Shown here: positions 11,701-23,500 of the stretch, in pieces
Layout: every line of letters starts with the position of its first letter
Numbering within the stretch: the first letter of the stretch is position 1
NCBI GenBank assembly: GCA_902729315.2
Contig: LR746276.1
Location: 2,473,669-2,537,668, forward strand
Direction of reading: 5' to 3'
DNA length: 64,000 nucleotides
Source: Spirodela intermedia
Lineage: Eukaryota; Streptophyta; Magnoliopsida; Alismatales; Araceae
Notes under the pieces: generated by a model
What the model saw: only the letters and a program-made list of their open reading frames with translations
Told to the model about the DNA's origin: nothing
The model's database searches: none
Made by a program: the position numbers and the translations under genes

Positions 11701-13058
11701 GAATCATAGATAAGCCCTTATTTTTTCTATAAACAAACTACATATAAATATTAGTTCCTCCATTAAAAATAACCGAGTTAATCATGCTTGAGATTGATTA
11801 ATATTCAGGTAGACTAAAAAAGCCTAACTTGCGCTAATTTGATTTAGTTGCCATCCCAATTTCTACGGTTACATTTATGTTCCAAACACCCAAATCTATT
11901 CTCCTTTTCCCGCCTCTTCACCTCACGCACTCTCTCCCTCTCACTATTCATCTATCATGCCCAGCAAGTCAGGCAAGAGACAGGCTCAATTTTGGATTAG
12001 AGGAAACCGCATCACAAGTCCCACATCACTAGAACACGTTTTTTAACATAAGGGTACATTATTTTCTGTAAAGAAAAGGAAACAAAACATTCTGTTCGTT
12101 AACAGGAAAAGGTATATAGTTTGTGGGCACCTATATGCCCACGTGAGCAAGATGTGCAATCCATAATTCCAGTGGCTTTCAGAGAGGTAAAACCAAGTAA
12201 CCCAATCTTTTGTTTTGACTTTGAATCTCCCGTTCATCAAATTATTGAGTCATAAAAGCACAAAACCTTCTCATTCTTTTGTTTAGAAATGGACGGGGGC
12301 TAAAATAGAAAGAAAAAATGTCCACTTATGGCATTATTATAGATATTCGTGAGGAAAATTAAGAGATGGTAAATGCAGTTTGAAAGTTCTTTGAGGTAAT
12401 AGGATCTTCAGAAGGTAAGCGAATAATTAGAAGTGCGGCTCAGAGCAATAGCCATCATGGCTCTGACTTGTGCGGCACAGAAAGTAGTATTTAAATTCAT
12501 GGAACTAACCCTTTCTTTCAGCCATAGATGACCTTCTTCCTGAACCGAGCTCAGCTTGCTGATCCACAGTACCAATTCGTTATGAGCAAGAACAGAATAG
12601 TAAAGGACATTAACAGGACAACTGCACAATCATGACCATCAAAAAGAAACCCTAATGACCACGACATGAAGTACCTTCACAAGCCTCAATAAACTGTGAT
12701 CCATTATATCCCCGAACTCAGATGCAGTTTCTTCTCTGTAAAAATAATGTGAAGAGATGTTAGCACAAATCACAAACTACAGCGAAAAAAGTTTGCATGA
12801 AGCCAAGTAGAGTGAGATACGGTTTAGGCACTGGAGTTTTGGATGGCTTTCGGGGAGGGATCTTTGGAGTAAATTTCATCTGCAAAAAAAAAGTAATAAT
12901 AAATTCTGGTAGCAAACTGTAAACACATACATAAATGGCAGTATAAAGAGGCTAAATTTTGTCTGGGGTGGTTATGAGACAAGTGGGAGGGGAGGGGGGG
13001 AGAGAAAGAGAGAGTATACCTTCCTAGGAGCAATACTTGACGATGGTTCGTCTCCCAT
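8778..13058 (-). CDS. RPC4: DNA-directed RNA polymerase III subunit RPC4 (POLR3D homologue)
   Basis: Ten exons join without a frame break. In coding order: 13020-13058, 12821-12879, 12675-12735, 12510-12558, 10195-10284, 10038-10093, 9891-9951, 9730-9827, 9431-9655 and 8778-8930, giving 296 aa. Every join uses AG acceptors and GT donors. The start MGDEPSSSIAPRK leads into the basic KFTPKIPPRKPSK segment, then the conserved core YVDPW..YYPVTLPLRRP and MFFFQLP. The C-terminal Rpc4 domain has LPAGFVGKMLVYKSG, LGDAIFDVSPGSDCMFAQDV and KHCCALGELNKR. With RPC5, this subunit forms the TFIIF-like subcomplex of Pol III used in initiation, termination and reinitiation on tRNA and 5S genes. The largest intron (10285-12509) holds no recognised gene. 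A good AG acceptor just before the ATG (near 13105) indicates a further non-coding 5' exon. The exon 8 donor and exon 9 acceptor choice is inferred from frame and family alignment. Confidence 0.93.
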
Positions 13059-14750
13059 TTATGTTTAACTTTGCTTGTTCTTCCTGACAACAGGCTCTGT
13101 CACTAACTACAAGAGAAAAATCAACAGTTTAGTCACTAGCAATAGTAGATAGCCGTCATCCTTTTCTTTGTTTTCCATGAATTGAAAACATCGAATTTTA
13201 GAGCAAAGTAGCACTGTCTTCGAGCACTTCTCTCTCAATCACTTACTTTTCGAATGAAATGAAAACCAGAATGGATCATGGTTTCATAAAAAATGCCAGT
13301 ACACACAAAATGGAAATTAAGGCAAGGAAAAAATGGCTCCTGAAATTTCTTAGATCAAGAAATTCCACTCGAACAGAGATAAAAAGCATCAAGAGTCTCA
13401 CATAAAAAGGAGGATAGAAACAAGTATTACATCACGGGTGAGTCGTTTAGCAGTGATCACCAGAATTGACCAATGACATTGTACAGGGGAAGTTCGCCAC
13501 ACTTATCAAGAGGATATTTTCTGGATCAAGTATCTTTTCCTCTTTTCTTCATCATAAATTGAGATTATTCAGGCTTCTTCTACTGGTTCACTGTCCAAAA
13601 GTCGGTTATATTCCAAGTAAATTAACGTGGAGTCCACGCTCCAAGTCTTATCAGCACTACCAAACTATGAATGAGTTGCACTTATAGGCTACAATGTTAT
13701 TCGCACCCAAATAGGGAGTCATTCGGATGCATGCCTTTGGAAAAAGCATTGATGGTGGGACTCATAAAAATTTGGCATCATTGGAAAATGGAGATGTCCT
13801 ATATATCAAGATGATTTATTTCAATTATTTTCATTGAATTTTCAAACATCAAGCCACTGTATTCACTGATCTTTGTGACATGTGAATTTTTTTGCGGTCG
13901 AAGAATTCATTCTTTCAGATAACAAAGTGGGCGTACAGATCCTAACAAACATAACTCATGGACAGCATACCAGAGGAAAAAGTGATAACGAAAACGTGAT
14001 AATGAGGATTCAAGCTGAAGGGCTGATGGGAGTACCACTGGGAGAAGCCTAACTTAATGGAGAAGAAACTTCACATTTCAAATCTTGCATTAGTTTTCAA
14101 ATTTAAATTTCTGTTTCTTTCAAAGTTATTGTCAAAAGTTTTTAGGGATGATAATCTCCAAATTTCAGTAGGATTTCGACTTCGGAAAAGCAGTAACACT
14201 TCAAAACTCATTTAAAGATGAAGCAATGCAATCAGCCAAACAGGAATCACAATCCGGTAAAAAAAATGGGAAAGGGTTGAATATTAGGGCATTCCTCACC
14301 GTTTTTCTCAGCGAGCTGCGAAGTCCCTACCGTCCCCTTCCACCACCAACCTTATCCCCTCAGTCTGTCACGTCAACCGCAGCTATCCCCGGGCCTTCTT
14401 CCCCGTCGAGAACTTCAGCAATTCCCCCCCGCGATCCTCCGTCCCCGACCGCCCTGTGTGATCCCCAGTGCCGTCTCATTCGCCCCGCGAGGACGCCGCC
14501 GGCTGAGTCCGCCCCCACCGCCGCCACCGCCGGCCGTATCACGCCCCTCCTCGTCTGGAACTCGCTCACGGGGGCCTTCACCCGTCCTCAACCGCCGCTT
14601 CCGCCGCCGGTCACTCGCCGGAGACCGGGCGTCGTCCGCGCAGCTGCTACTTCCGCTCCGCCGCCGATTCCGCTCCCAAGGAGCTCTCGGCCCATTGACG
14701 GTTCTCGGCCCATCTCACGTTGAACATGTGAAGAGGAGTGCATTTTTCGT
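13059..14750 (-). promoter_or_regulatory. RPC4 5' UTR intron and likely GC-rich first exon
   Basis: On the RPC4 strand, TTTTCTCTTGTAG lies about 50 bases before the start codon and looks like an intron acceptor. The only gene-like sequence upstream is a GC-rich block at about 14300-14720 surrounded by AT-rich DNA. It encodes nothing recognisable in any frame; the open frames on both strands are proline/arginine-rich, as expected from GC bias. I infer it is the untranslated first exon and CpG-rich promoter of RPC4. A GTGAGG donor candidate is near 14299. Confidence 0.45.
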
Positions 14751-15291
14751 CTTGAAAATATTTATTTATTTTTCTACCAGTAAAAATAGGTTTTAATCGA
14801 TTCTAATGCATGTTACATTAATATTATTAAAAAAAGGTATTTTTTACATGACTTATAAATAATCTCCTACACAGTGTTGGTGAGGGGCATATTTATCAAT
14901 TTGGCAAATATGAGGGCGTTGTCTAATCCAAGCCATGCCAATTTTTCTACTTTTTAGACTGACCAAAGCTTGAGGCATAATACCATAAAAATGCATATTT
15001 ATCTTTTTTAAAAATATATTTCAAATAATCGAAAATAAATAAAAAAAAATATAAAATGCATATTGAAATACGGGAATGATTCGGGTATATCATAAAACCG
15101 AGCTGAGTCAATAAAAAAAATAATTAAAAACCATATTTATTTGTAAAAATAGTGCTGTGCCAAGAAGGACTCGAATACAATAAAGTCTGTTTGGGGGTTC
15201 TAATGAAATAACTTCTAAAAAATTCTAAAAGATCCCCCCTGCATACGATTAAATTAATTAAATATAAAATCTATATTTCTTTAAAGTCCTT
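14751..15291. other. AT-rich spacer
   Basis: Highly AT-rich sequence between the presumed RPC4 promoter and the 3' end of the PPR gene. I saw no gene, and no remnant of the missing PPR DYW domain. Confidence 0.6.
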
Positions 15292-17214
15292 TTAGAGAAT
15301 TTCATAACTTTTATCATCAGTAGAGGTCGCCTCCTTGGAGACCATCTCCAAAACCCCCAGCATCTGGTAGATTTCCCCCGACGCGGGGTGGGACTGGTCA
15401 CCGCAGCGGAACTCCTGCCGCCGGCCACCCACCTCCACGGCGCTACTGCCGGAGGCTTTCACCAGGCCTCTCTCCCTCATCAGCACGCGGACGCCGGCTG
15501 CGTCGCCCCACATGCCGGCGGCGGCGTATAGATTCGACAGCTGCACGAGGTGCCCCGCGCTGGAGGGGTCCAGCGCGACGACCCGCGCCGCCGCCAAAGC
15601 CCCCGTCTGCACGTCCCCGTGGAGCCGGCAGGCGCTGAGCAGCGCCCCCCACGCGGCCGCGGTGGGCGCCGCCGGCATGCCGGCGATGAGTTCGCAGGCC
15701 TCCTCCAGGCGCCCCGCGCGCGCCAGCAGGTCCACCGCGCAGGCGTAGTGGCGCCGCCGCGGCACGACGCCGTGGACTCCCATGCAGGCGAAGAGCCGCT
15801 GGCCCTCCTCCACCAGCCCGGCGTGGCCGCAGGCGGAGAGCGCCGCCAGAAAGGTGACGTCATTGGGGGCCACACCGGAAAGCTTCATCTGCTCGAACAG
15901 GTGGAGGGCCTCGTGGCCGCGCCCGTGGAGGCCGTAACCGGCGATGATGGCGCTCCATGCGACGACGTCCCTATGAGGCATTCCATCGAACACCTTGCGG
16001 GCGCGCTCGATGCTCCCGCACTTGCAGTACATGTCGATCAGTGCTGTATCGACGAAGGCAGCGTCCTCGTGGTGGAGGACGAGCTCGCCGCTACGGGCTA
16101 GGGCTTCCATCCAAGTCGCCGTCTCGAGGGAGCCCACCTGCGCGGCTGCCATGATCACCGCCCGCACGGTGACCGAGTCTGGCCGGAGACGGGAGCTTGT
16201 CAGGCGGTGGAACAGCTCCACCGCTTCCTCCGGCAGGCCGTTCTTCACGTACCCGGAGATCATGGCGTTCCACATGATCAGAGGGCGGGTGGAGCAGTCG
16301 TCGAATAGGGCCCTCGCGTGGCCCAGCTCGCCGCATTTGGCGTAGAACGCCATTAGAGCGATCTGCAGATCCTCCTCCCGCTCGAGCCCGCCCTTGACGG
16401 CGAGCCCATGAACGTATCTCCCCCGGGGGAGGTCGCCCAGGTCGGCGCAGGCCTTGACGAGGCTCACCAGCGCGACGAAATCCGGCGAGAGGGCGTGCTC
16501 CGACGACCTCATCTTGGTGAAGAGCTCCAGGGCTTCCAGTGGCCGGCCACTCTGCGAGTACCCGGAGATGACGCAGGTCCAGGAGACGACGTCCTTGTCT
16601 CTCTCGGGTAATCCGTCGAACATCTTACGGGCAATCTCCAAGCGAGCGCATTTGCAATAAGCGGCGACCAGCCCGTTCTGGACGAAGACGTCGGAGGATA
16701 ATCCCTGTCGAAAAACCTGCGCGTGGACCGCTTGGATTGCCGGAGCGGCGGCGCCGCCGCCGCCGCACGCGCGGATGACGGATGGGATAGTGAACTCGTC
16801 GGGGCGGACGCCGGTGCGGAGCATGCCGGCGTAGAGCGCGAGGGCGCGGGGGGCATCGCCGTCGGCGGCGTGGAGCTTGATGGCGGCGTTGAACAGGAAG
16901 ATATCCGGATCGGGATGGCCTTCGAATAGGAGGCGGCCATGCCCCGTCTGCCGGAGACGGGAGCACGCGTGGATGAGCTTTGTGACGAGGAAACCCCGGC
17001 GGTGGAGGCCGGCGGTGAGGAGGCGGGCGTGGATCTGCCGGAGCTGGAGGGGGCTGGCGGAGTCGATGAGGGACCCGTAAGACCCATCCGCCGCTCTCTC
17101 GGAAGCGGTAAGAGAGAGGCTGCAGGAGCCGGAGAGGAGAAGGCGGCGGGGGAGGGGATGGACCGTTGCGGCGGTGCGAGCAGGGAGAGCCGCCGCTGCT
17201 GAGAATGGGTTCAT
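15292..17214 (-). CDS. PLS-class pentatricopeptide repeat protein, MEF22-like, lacking DYW
   Basis: A single intronless, GC-rich reading frame of 640 aa. The first true ATG is at 17214; the frame is open a little further upstream only from a TTG. The N-terminus (MNPFSAAAALPARTAAT..RRLLL) is rich in Ala/Arg/Ser with few acidic residues, as in an organelle transit peptide. From the LRQIHARLL motif onward there are repeated P, L and S motifs such as VFVQNGLVAAYCKC, VVSWTCVISGYSQSGRPLEA and ALIDMYCKCGSIERARKVF, then E1/E2 motifs (WGALLSACRLHG, LSNLYAAAGMW, FRCGDQSHP). It stops 25 residues after SHP. PLS proteins bind organellar RNA base by base and direct C-to-U editing. The order resembles Arabidopsis MEF22, which carries a DYW deaminase domain that is absent here. 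So it would need a partner deaminase in trans, or it has changed role. Orthology is from memory of the family. Confidence 0.88.
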   Translation of the reverse strand: MNPFSAAAALPARTAATVHPLPRRLLLSGSCSLSLTASERAADGSYGSLIDSASPLQLRQIHARLLTAGLHRRGFLVTKLIHACSRLRQTGHGRLLFEGHPDPDIFLFNAAIKLHAADGDAPRALALYAGMLRTGVRPDEFTIPSVIRACGGGGAAAPAIQAVHAQVFRQGLSSDVFVQNGLVAAYCKCARLEIARKMFDGLPERDKDVVSWTCVISGYSQSGRPLEALELFTKMRSSEHALSPDFVALVSLVKACADLGDLPRGRYVHGLAVKGGLEREEDLQIALMAFYAKCGELGHARALFDDCSTRPLIMWNAMISGYVKNGLPEEAVELFHRLTSSRLRPDSVTVRAVIMAAAQVGSLETATWMEALARSGELVLHHEDAAFVDTALIDMYCKCGSIERARKVFDGMPHRDVVAWSAIIAGYGLHGRGHEALHLFEQMKLSGVAPNDVTFLAALSACGHAGLVEEGQRLFACMGVHGVVPRRRHYACAVDLLARAGRLEEACELIAGMPAAPTAAAWGALLSACRLHGDVQTGALAAARVVALDPSSAGHLVQLSNLYAAAGMWGDAAGVRVLMRERGLVKASGSSAVEVGGRRQEFRCGDQSHPASGEIYQMLGVLEMVSKEATSTDDKSYEIL

Positions 17215-17658
17215 GTGTCGGACGCATTGCCCAGTGGTTAGATCGAAAGGAGGCAACTAACTCCCCAAGCAAATTTGAATTTTTATGTATCTTTTAACTT
17301 TCCTCTATAAAAATAAATACCTAAAGATATTTGGATCTACTCAATATATATTATTATTATTTGCACGTTTATTTATACAACGCTGTTCTATCTCGTTTCG
17401 TCCATAAATCGGTGTTTTTATTTAAAAATAAAACCCTTAGACATCACGAAATTAAATGAATTCCATTTCATGATTAGAAGATGGTGAAGATTTCTTGTAA
17501 AGCTGTCATGTTTTCCTCGTAAAGATAACTTTTTTAATGAAAAAAAATTAATGGCTGTATCTAGGTACCAGAATTTCTTAAATTACCATGATTAAAAGCT
17601 AATTGGATATGTGATGACGTATGGGCTGCATCTGGGCTGACCTTTCTCCAACTGTGAT

Positions 17659-17692
<34 letters not shown>

Positions 17693-18502
17693 TCATCACA
17701 AATAATCCATGATCTTGGGGTAGAACCCTATTATACGTATGTTATAGGATCTGATAGAGAATGGGCATTTTCATCCCAAACTTTAATTTGAAGCCCTAGC
17801 ATAAAAGAAAAAATAGGTTGAGTTAGGGTCTAGGCTTATAGTTCATTAGTTTGCTCAAATAATTGGTGGTTAAGATTTTATATTAACAAATTTTTAAAAA
17901 ATAATCGGATAGTAGCTTTTAGTAAATATCAAATATTCTCTTATAAAGGGTTTATAGGAAAATATGAACCACATTTTATTGATCAATAAGCATTTAAATT
18001 GACTCAATGGGAGATTATTATCAATAATCATGTTTATTTTGACCTTTTTGTGATAAATGTACATGCTCATAACCTCATGAGGGTTTTTCTATTATCTCCT
18101 ATGAGATCCCATTGATAACAAGCATTTCATACAAAGCATTCATCAAAGTTATCAAAAATCATGGTCAGACAAGAACATGCCAAGATTCCCCATTTCTAGA
18201 CAATTTTAGATTCCAATGTGAAAAGGGCACATGGTCTGAAAATTGCTTGATGATGAGTTTTGCTCATGAGATGAAGCTTCCTCTTTAACAAGGATGGATC
18301 AATTGGTACCCATATATGTTTATATATATACATATACATATGATGAATCAAGAGCAAATCCTAAACAAGATTGCCCTTTTTCATCTATTCTTGCCTTGGG
18401 TACAATAAAAACTCTTGATATTTTTATTTCATTTCTAAGTTTTTATTTGAATAGATATCTAATCGATGATGCTTGTGTTTTGCATGCAGCCAACAAGGCT
18501 AT
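17215..18502. promoter_or_regulatory. Divergent promoter region, PPR and saposin genes
   Basis: The two genes are head to head, so both promoters lie here. The sequence is AT-rich with no recognised coding exon apart from chance frames. A pure (AG) run of about 29 bp lies at 17661-17689, and a TATATATATACATATACATATG-like stretch lies near 18317-18341 about 170 bp before the saposin ATG. Confidence 0.4.
17661..17689. repeat. (AG)14 microsatellite
   Basis: Uninterrupted AG dinucleotides in the divergent promoter region between the PPR and saposin-domain genes. Confidence 0.9.
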
Positions 18503-20108
18503 ATGGAGGTGTCTTTTCTGATATTTTCCCTTCTCCTCTTATCTACTCAAATAAATGCTTTGAAGATTGATGAATCCATGACTTTGCATCTTGATGATGG
18601 AAGTAAGCATGGAAAAATATTGATTTCACATTCTTAATCATGCACATTGTCGATCACTACATTGAAAAGGGGTCAATGAGTCTCTCATTGAGATATTTTT
18701 TAAGCTGAAATTAAAAATAAATTATTATTTTTGTTATCATTTTTAAGTTTATATATGATTTTTTTTAAAATAATGTCATCTAGAGAAAAAAAATGGAGTC
18801 CACTAAAAACTTGTTCATGATCTCATCAAATAAATAAGAAAATATTGGACCTTAATCTTCATATGATGTATAACATAATGTTTACTGAATTTTATATGAA
18901 ATAGGAGACCACACATCTCAAATAGAAGATATTGTCTGCCAATCTTGCTTGAAGGTTCATTGGCTGTTGTCTAATCCAAGATTGATGGATGAATTTGCCA
19001 ATATATCTACAAAAGCATGTCTTAGCTTGTTGTCAGATTTGGGTTCAAAGGTACCCATTTTATGATTCTTCACCCTTCTATATTTAATCAATTTTTGTCA
19101 TAATTCTTGTATAATCAACATCCTATCCTATCAGTGTGTCGAAATGGCAGAAGAGCTAGAAACTATGGTAATCCCATCACTTCAGCTTCTCTTTCAAGAG
19201 CAAGATGTTTGCAACACCACAAGGTCTTGTTTGGGTGATGTAGATGAGTTAACCTTGAGAAAATCAAGAAATGAGTTCAAAGTTGCCAACATGGAAGACA
19301 AAGTCATATATGGTGAAGCTCCTCTTGAGGTATGAATATACCATGATACTCTTTTTCTTCTATTTTTTCATTTTTATTTCTATGTTAGCAATCAATCTCA
19401 TAAAATGATGGAATTAAGCTGAATCTAGTACACTATTATGATTATTATGATTGCCATTACCTTTCACACATACAAAAACTTTACTAGCTATTTATTTCCA
19501 CAACCTTTTTTTGAAGTATTATTACTATTATTATTAAATATTTTTATCTCTTTTTAGAAATAGTGATGAGTTTGTAGGTTGTCCTTACTTATCTTGATGA
19601 TCTCTAATAGCTAAGGGAAACAAGAAGATGCACTACATGCCGCCTTCTACTACATCAAGTGAGGACTATGATAAAGGATCCGGTGAAACAGGTAATCCTC
19701 ATGGGAGGTAGATGCTCACCTCAGCTTCCACACCCATATGTTTAGTCTTATGCTATTCCACTCCTTCACAGATTATAATCATTAAGGTTCTTCTAAGAGC
19801 TTGTGCGATGAGAGAGAAAAAATTTGCCCTCAAGGTGAGTAAACCCTAAAACCGCTATAATCAGGAGGCCCTTGATGGATTTGGCCTTATTCAGGCAAGC
19901 CTAAGTTTAGTTGGAATATATTTTATGATGTCAGATGATTATTATTTTATAAAAATCCAACAGATATTTAACTATTATTGACAATTCATTTTTTGGCTTC
20001 CAGTGCACCAAGATGGTCTCTAATTATGGGCCTCTATCTATTAGCTTCTTCTCAAGATTCATCAACTTTGTGGACTTGTGCAGCATCACACATTTCTGTG
20101 GAATCTAG
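18503..20108 (+). CDS. Secreted protein with two saposin-B domains
   Basis: Six exons join in frame: 18503-18602, 18905-19050, 19135-19329, 19611-19691, 19772-19834 and 20004-20108, giving 229 aa. The start MEVSFLIFSLLLLSTQINA is a typical signal peptide. Two saposin-B folds follow, each with the full six-cysteine pattern: Cys45, 48, 72, 83, 108, 114 and Cys154, 157, 185, 196, 221, 227. Each has C-x2-C opening helix 1 and C-x5-C closing the fold. A linker of about 40 residues separates them. The last codons follow immediately after the final Cys (FCGI, then TAG). Saposin-like domains bind or disturb lipids in vacuole/lysosome-like compartments; plant proteins with this layout are mostly uncharacterised. 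The exon boundaries fall at matching places in the two domains, consistent with internal duplication. The function is inferred from the fold only. Confidence 0.88.
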
Positions 20109-20558
20109 ATTAAAGAGAAGGATTGGTTGTTCCCATGTTCTTGGGATGATACTTGCTAGCCTAATTGCCTGTAAATGACTTGTGAAGAATGAAAATCATG
20201 ATGAAGCCCATGTACATCATGATGTGGTTCATGGCTCTCATCTCTTCAATTATATCAATAAACTTGAGCTGACGTCGTTGCTGATATTAACTCGTGTTTA
20301 TGTGATAGATTTATGATATTAATTGACGCTTGTTTATATGATAGATATGTGAGATAGGGGCTTAGACAACGGTTGGATTGAAAACGATGTGATCCGTTGG
20401 ATTGGAAACCAACGGCTGAGAATCGGCCATGTGGTAGTTTTAGACTTGACCGCGGGTCCATCTGACTCGGCCGAGGGTCCCGGGGGACCTTATCAGCGTG
20501 GGCAAAAACCCAGAACCTCGCTCTGGTGAGCGTCTCCCTCCTCCTTCCCGGGTAGGAA
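20109..20558 (+). promoter_or_regulatory. Saposin gene 3' end and FTSH12 promoter
   Basis: Only 450 bp separate the saposin-domain stop codon from the FTSH12 ATG. Two diverged copies of a GATATTAA...GTTTAT.TGATAGAT block lie at about 20282-20350. A short perfect hairpin, CCGTTGG (20394-20400) with CCAACGG (20409-20415), follows. Its AACGG/CCGTT core is a common MYB-type site, but use as a site is untested. Confidence 0.4.
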
Positions 20559-23500
20559 ATGGAGGTCCTCTCCGGCGGGGGGATCCTCCCCACGTCGCCG
20601 CTCCTCGGCCGGCGGCGGAGCGGACGGTGCTTGAATCTCGTTCTCCTCCATCCGCGGCGGTCTCCTGCGTTCTCCAGTCGCAGATGGGGCCGCCTCTGCG
20701 GCAGGAGGTGTGTCCGTGCCATGGCCTCCGGGGATGACGGCGGGTCGGAGGGGCAGTCCTGGGAGAGCATATCCAGGTCCTTGAGGCGCGGATCGGAGCG
20801 TTTCTTCTCCGGCTTCGGTGGGCGCCTGAAGAAGGAAACGGGGTTGGACGCGGGGGCCGCAGGGGAGGCGGCGAGGAGGTTGGCGGACGGTGCCACCGAA
20901 GCGGCGCGGGAAGCGGTCGACCTTGTCAGGATGGAGCTGGTTCCTCGATTCCTGGATTGGAATAAATGGGAAATGTGGAAGGTGTGTTTTATGCCTTTTC
21001 AATGGCTCCACTAACATTCTTCCTGCGTTCATTGCCGTCTAGTTCTGATGCCGGGGAACCGTCAAAATGTTGTCCGATATTACAGAATTCGCTTCCGAAG
21101 AAAGTTTCTATCATTTAGTACATAATGGGGATGCTCGCAGTGTGCTCTCCAGAATGTAACGTTTCTCTATGCTGTGTCGGGCTCACCGGTGGCTATTTGG
21201 GAAACTGAAAAATGCGGCTTTATGTCGCTGGGTTTAACGGTAGTCTGATTGAACTTGCACTCTAATGGGGATGTCTTATGATGAGAAATATGTCTCATGC
21301 AACAGTAGCTCATTCACTAGAGGATTTGTTCAACGCTTTGACTCACAGCCTCTAATGGGCCGTCCTCTTTTCCGAAGCCTTCTTCATTTGATACCTACCC
21401 ATTCTGTAGTCGTCGTATGGTAGCAAGGCTTTGGATCAATATTTTCTGTTGTCAAAGATTGTTTACCGTTGGCATCGTGGCAAAGTGTGATGCTGAAACC
21501 TTTACTTTTGTGAAATGGGGGATCTAACAGGGTCTCCCAGAAGTTTAAACCTTCTTCGTAGAACTGATCTTTATGTTGACATGTGTGGATGAGTGATATG
21601 GACTTTTTTTTTCGAATTAACTCCGTTAAAGAAAATTTTTCGTTGAGCTATAGAGCTTGGTGAACTTTCTTGTAGGAATTTTCGTATGTCAATAATACTT
21701 TCATGTAATTGCCTACCTATTAGATAACTTGCTTATCTTTTAGAGCCTTACGCTTTTGGTTTTATATATCATATTATCTACATGCAATGGTCATTTTCCT
21801 TAGGACCTGCCAAAGTTTTAAGCGCCAGAAGCTAAAATATAAACTTTTTCGGTCTAGGTTGAATTATTGACCTGCCAGCACTAAAAGGCTTACATTTACA
21901 TGATTTTGGTGAAATAGCCTGGAAATCTTTTGGCTTTTCTTTTCTATTTCTCGGTGAAAGGGAGAGACATGCTAGCGATTTCGTTAAATTATAGAGGAGG
22001 TTATTGTATTAAATCTTGGCAGATGAGATGCTGCTCAGGCCATTAGCAACCGGTATTTTAGAAAAAAGATAATGTGATGCAAATACATCCCAGGGCGTCC
22101 GCAGAACACCACTGATCACGGATTGGATCAGACGCTTTCAGCTAATTTTTTAGGCATAACCATATTTTACATGACTGAAATCGACTGAGGGGACATCATC
22201 ATCGAGAAAACTTGACAATCCGCAACCTACAAAAGTACATGACTAAAAGCACCGGAAAACAGTGGATCAGTACGGATCTCGGGGATACTCTCATAACACT
22301 CGACCATTGAAACTTTGCAACTTAATTCTATATTCTAACCAGGTACCCTGCAAAATTTCAGCATTTCTTCTGTGAGATTCCGGTAAATGTAGCAAACTTC
22401 AGGCAATGCTTTCGAGTTCTCTTCCTTCTAGATTTCAATACCTCGTTAAATTTGAGTACATTGTTCTCTAGGTTGCATTAAGCCTTGCGTTGAAACATCT
22501 GCCAATCAGTTCCCGTGAAGATCAGACCATTTATTTGTAAGGTGGTGCGTCAATTCATAAATAAAAGGCTAGTCACAGTTGAGGTTGAAGCTTCGTGGAC
22601 CACAAATGAATTTTTTGAGTTTTCCTTCTTAAAGAAAAGTGATAATTTGTGGATCGCTTTTTTGTGCCTTCTGTGGGAGACCATGCACTCTAATGGTGCC
22701 TCTGACAGAAAACTGCACGCTTCATTATTGTAGTCCAAATGCACAGTGGAAGGGTCTTGAAAAGAATGCCTAAGGATCCTACTATTTCAAGGTAAAAATA
22801 TTGGGAAGAGATGCACGTTATGAGGTAGATGATAACTTTGATCTGGCTTATGTCCTTGTGGATAAATTGGGCTCTGTAACTTCATCGTCAAGTGAAGTTT
22901 TCGAATTATTTCTGCTAGAGGAGCTAGGTGCTGTATGCCATCTTGAATGGAGATATCCAATATTGATAAAGCGGATTCTCAGAGGCAACTTTTTGCATGT
23001 GATTGGTTAGTTCATTGAACGGATATTATGAACACATCTTTCATTCCCGACAGACTTGATGATTTGCTTTATCTCTATTTCTATGCTCTTCCATGTAATA
23101 AACATTATCATATCATTGTGAAGCGGTGAAAGAGATGTTCACTGGTTGGAATTGGCATTGGGAAATCACAGAGGGCTTCTTGCATGCGACTTACTCAAAG
23201 TGATGAACGAGATTAATGACTTATTCCAAAGACAGTTTTGGTAGATAGGGTTTGATAAGGTGAGAGACTGGTCGTGCATCTGTTATATGCATCAAATCAC
23301 CCAGCATAACATATACTCCCTTGCTGTATACTCATTTTTTTTTTATGTTTTCTTCGGAGTGTTTTTAGGAGTATACTTGAAATAAAATTGTGTATTCTCT
23401 ACTTACGTTCTCAAGTTCAATGATAATTGGTTCCATCTTATTTCCAAGGAAAGCTTGGAGGACGATATAATTGATAAATTACCTCTTTAGGATACTCTTT

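Noticed and set aside
14226-14723. 165-codon Pro/Arg/Ser-rich open frame on the plus strand and a Gly/Val-rich one on the minus strand
   Set aside because: Simultaneous open frames from GC bias in what I infer is the untranslated first exon and promoter of RPC4; no motif.
15480-17272. Several long frames overlapping the PPR gene in other frames and on the other strand
   Set aside because: Shadows of the GC-rich PPR coding sequence; only the 640-aa frame has PPR and E motifs.
20255-21032. Long minus-strand frames opposite FTSH12 exon 1
   Set aside because: Antisense shadows of a GC-rich transit-peptide exon.
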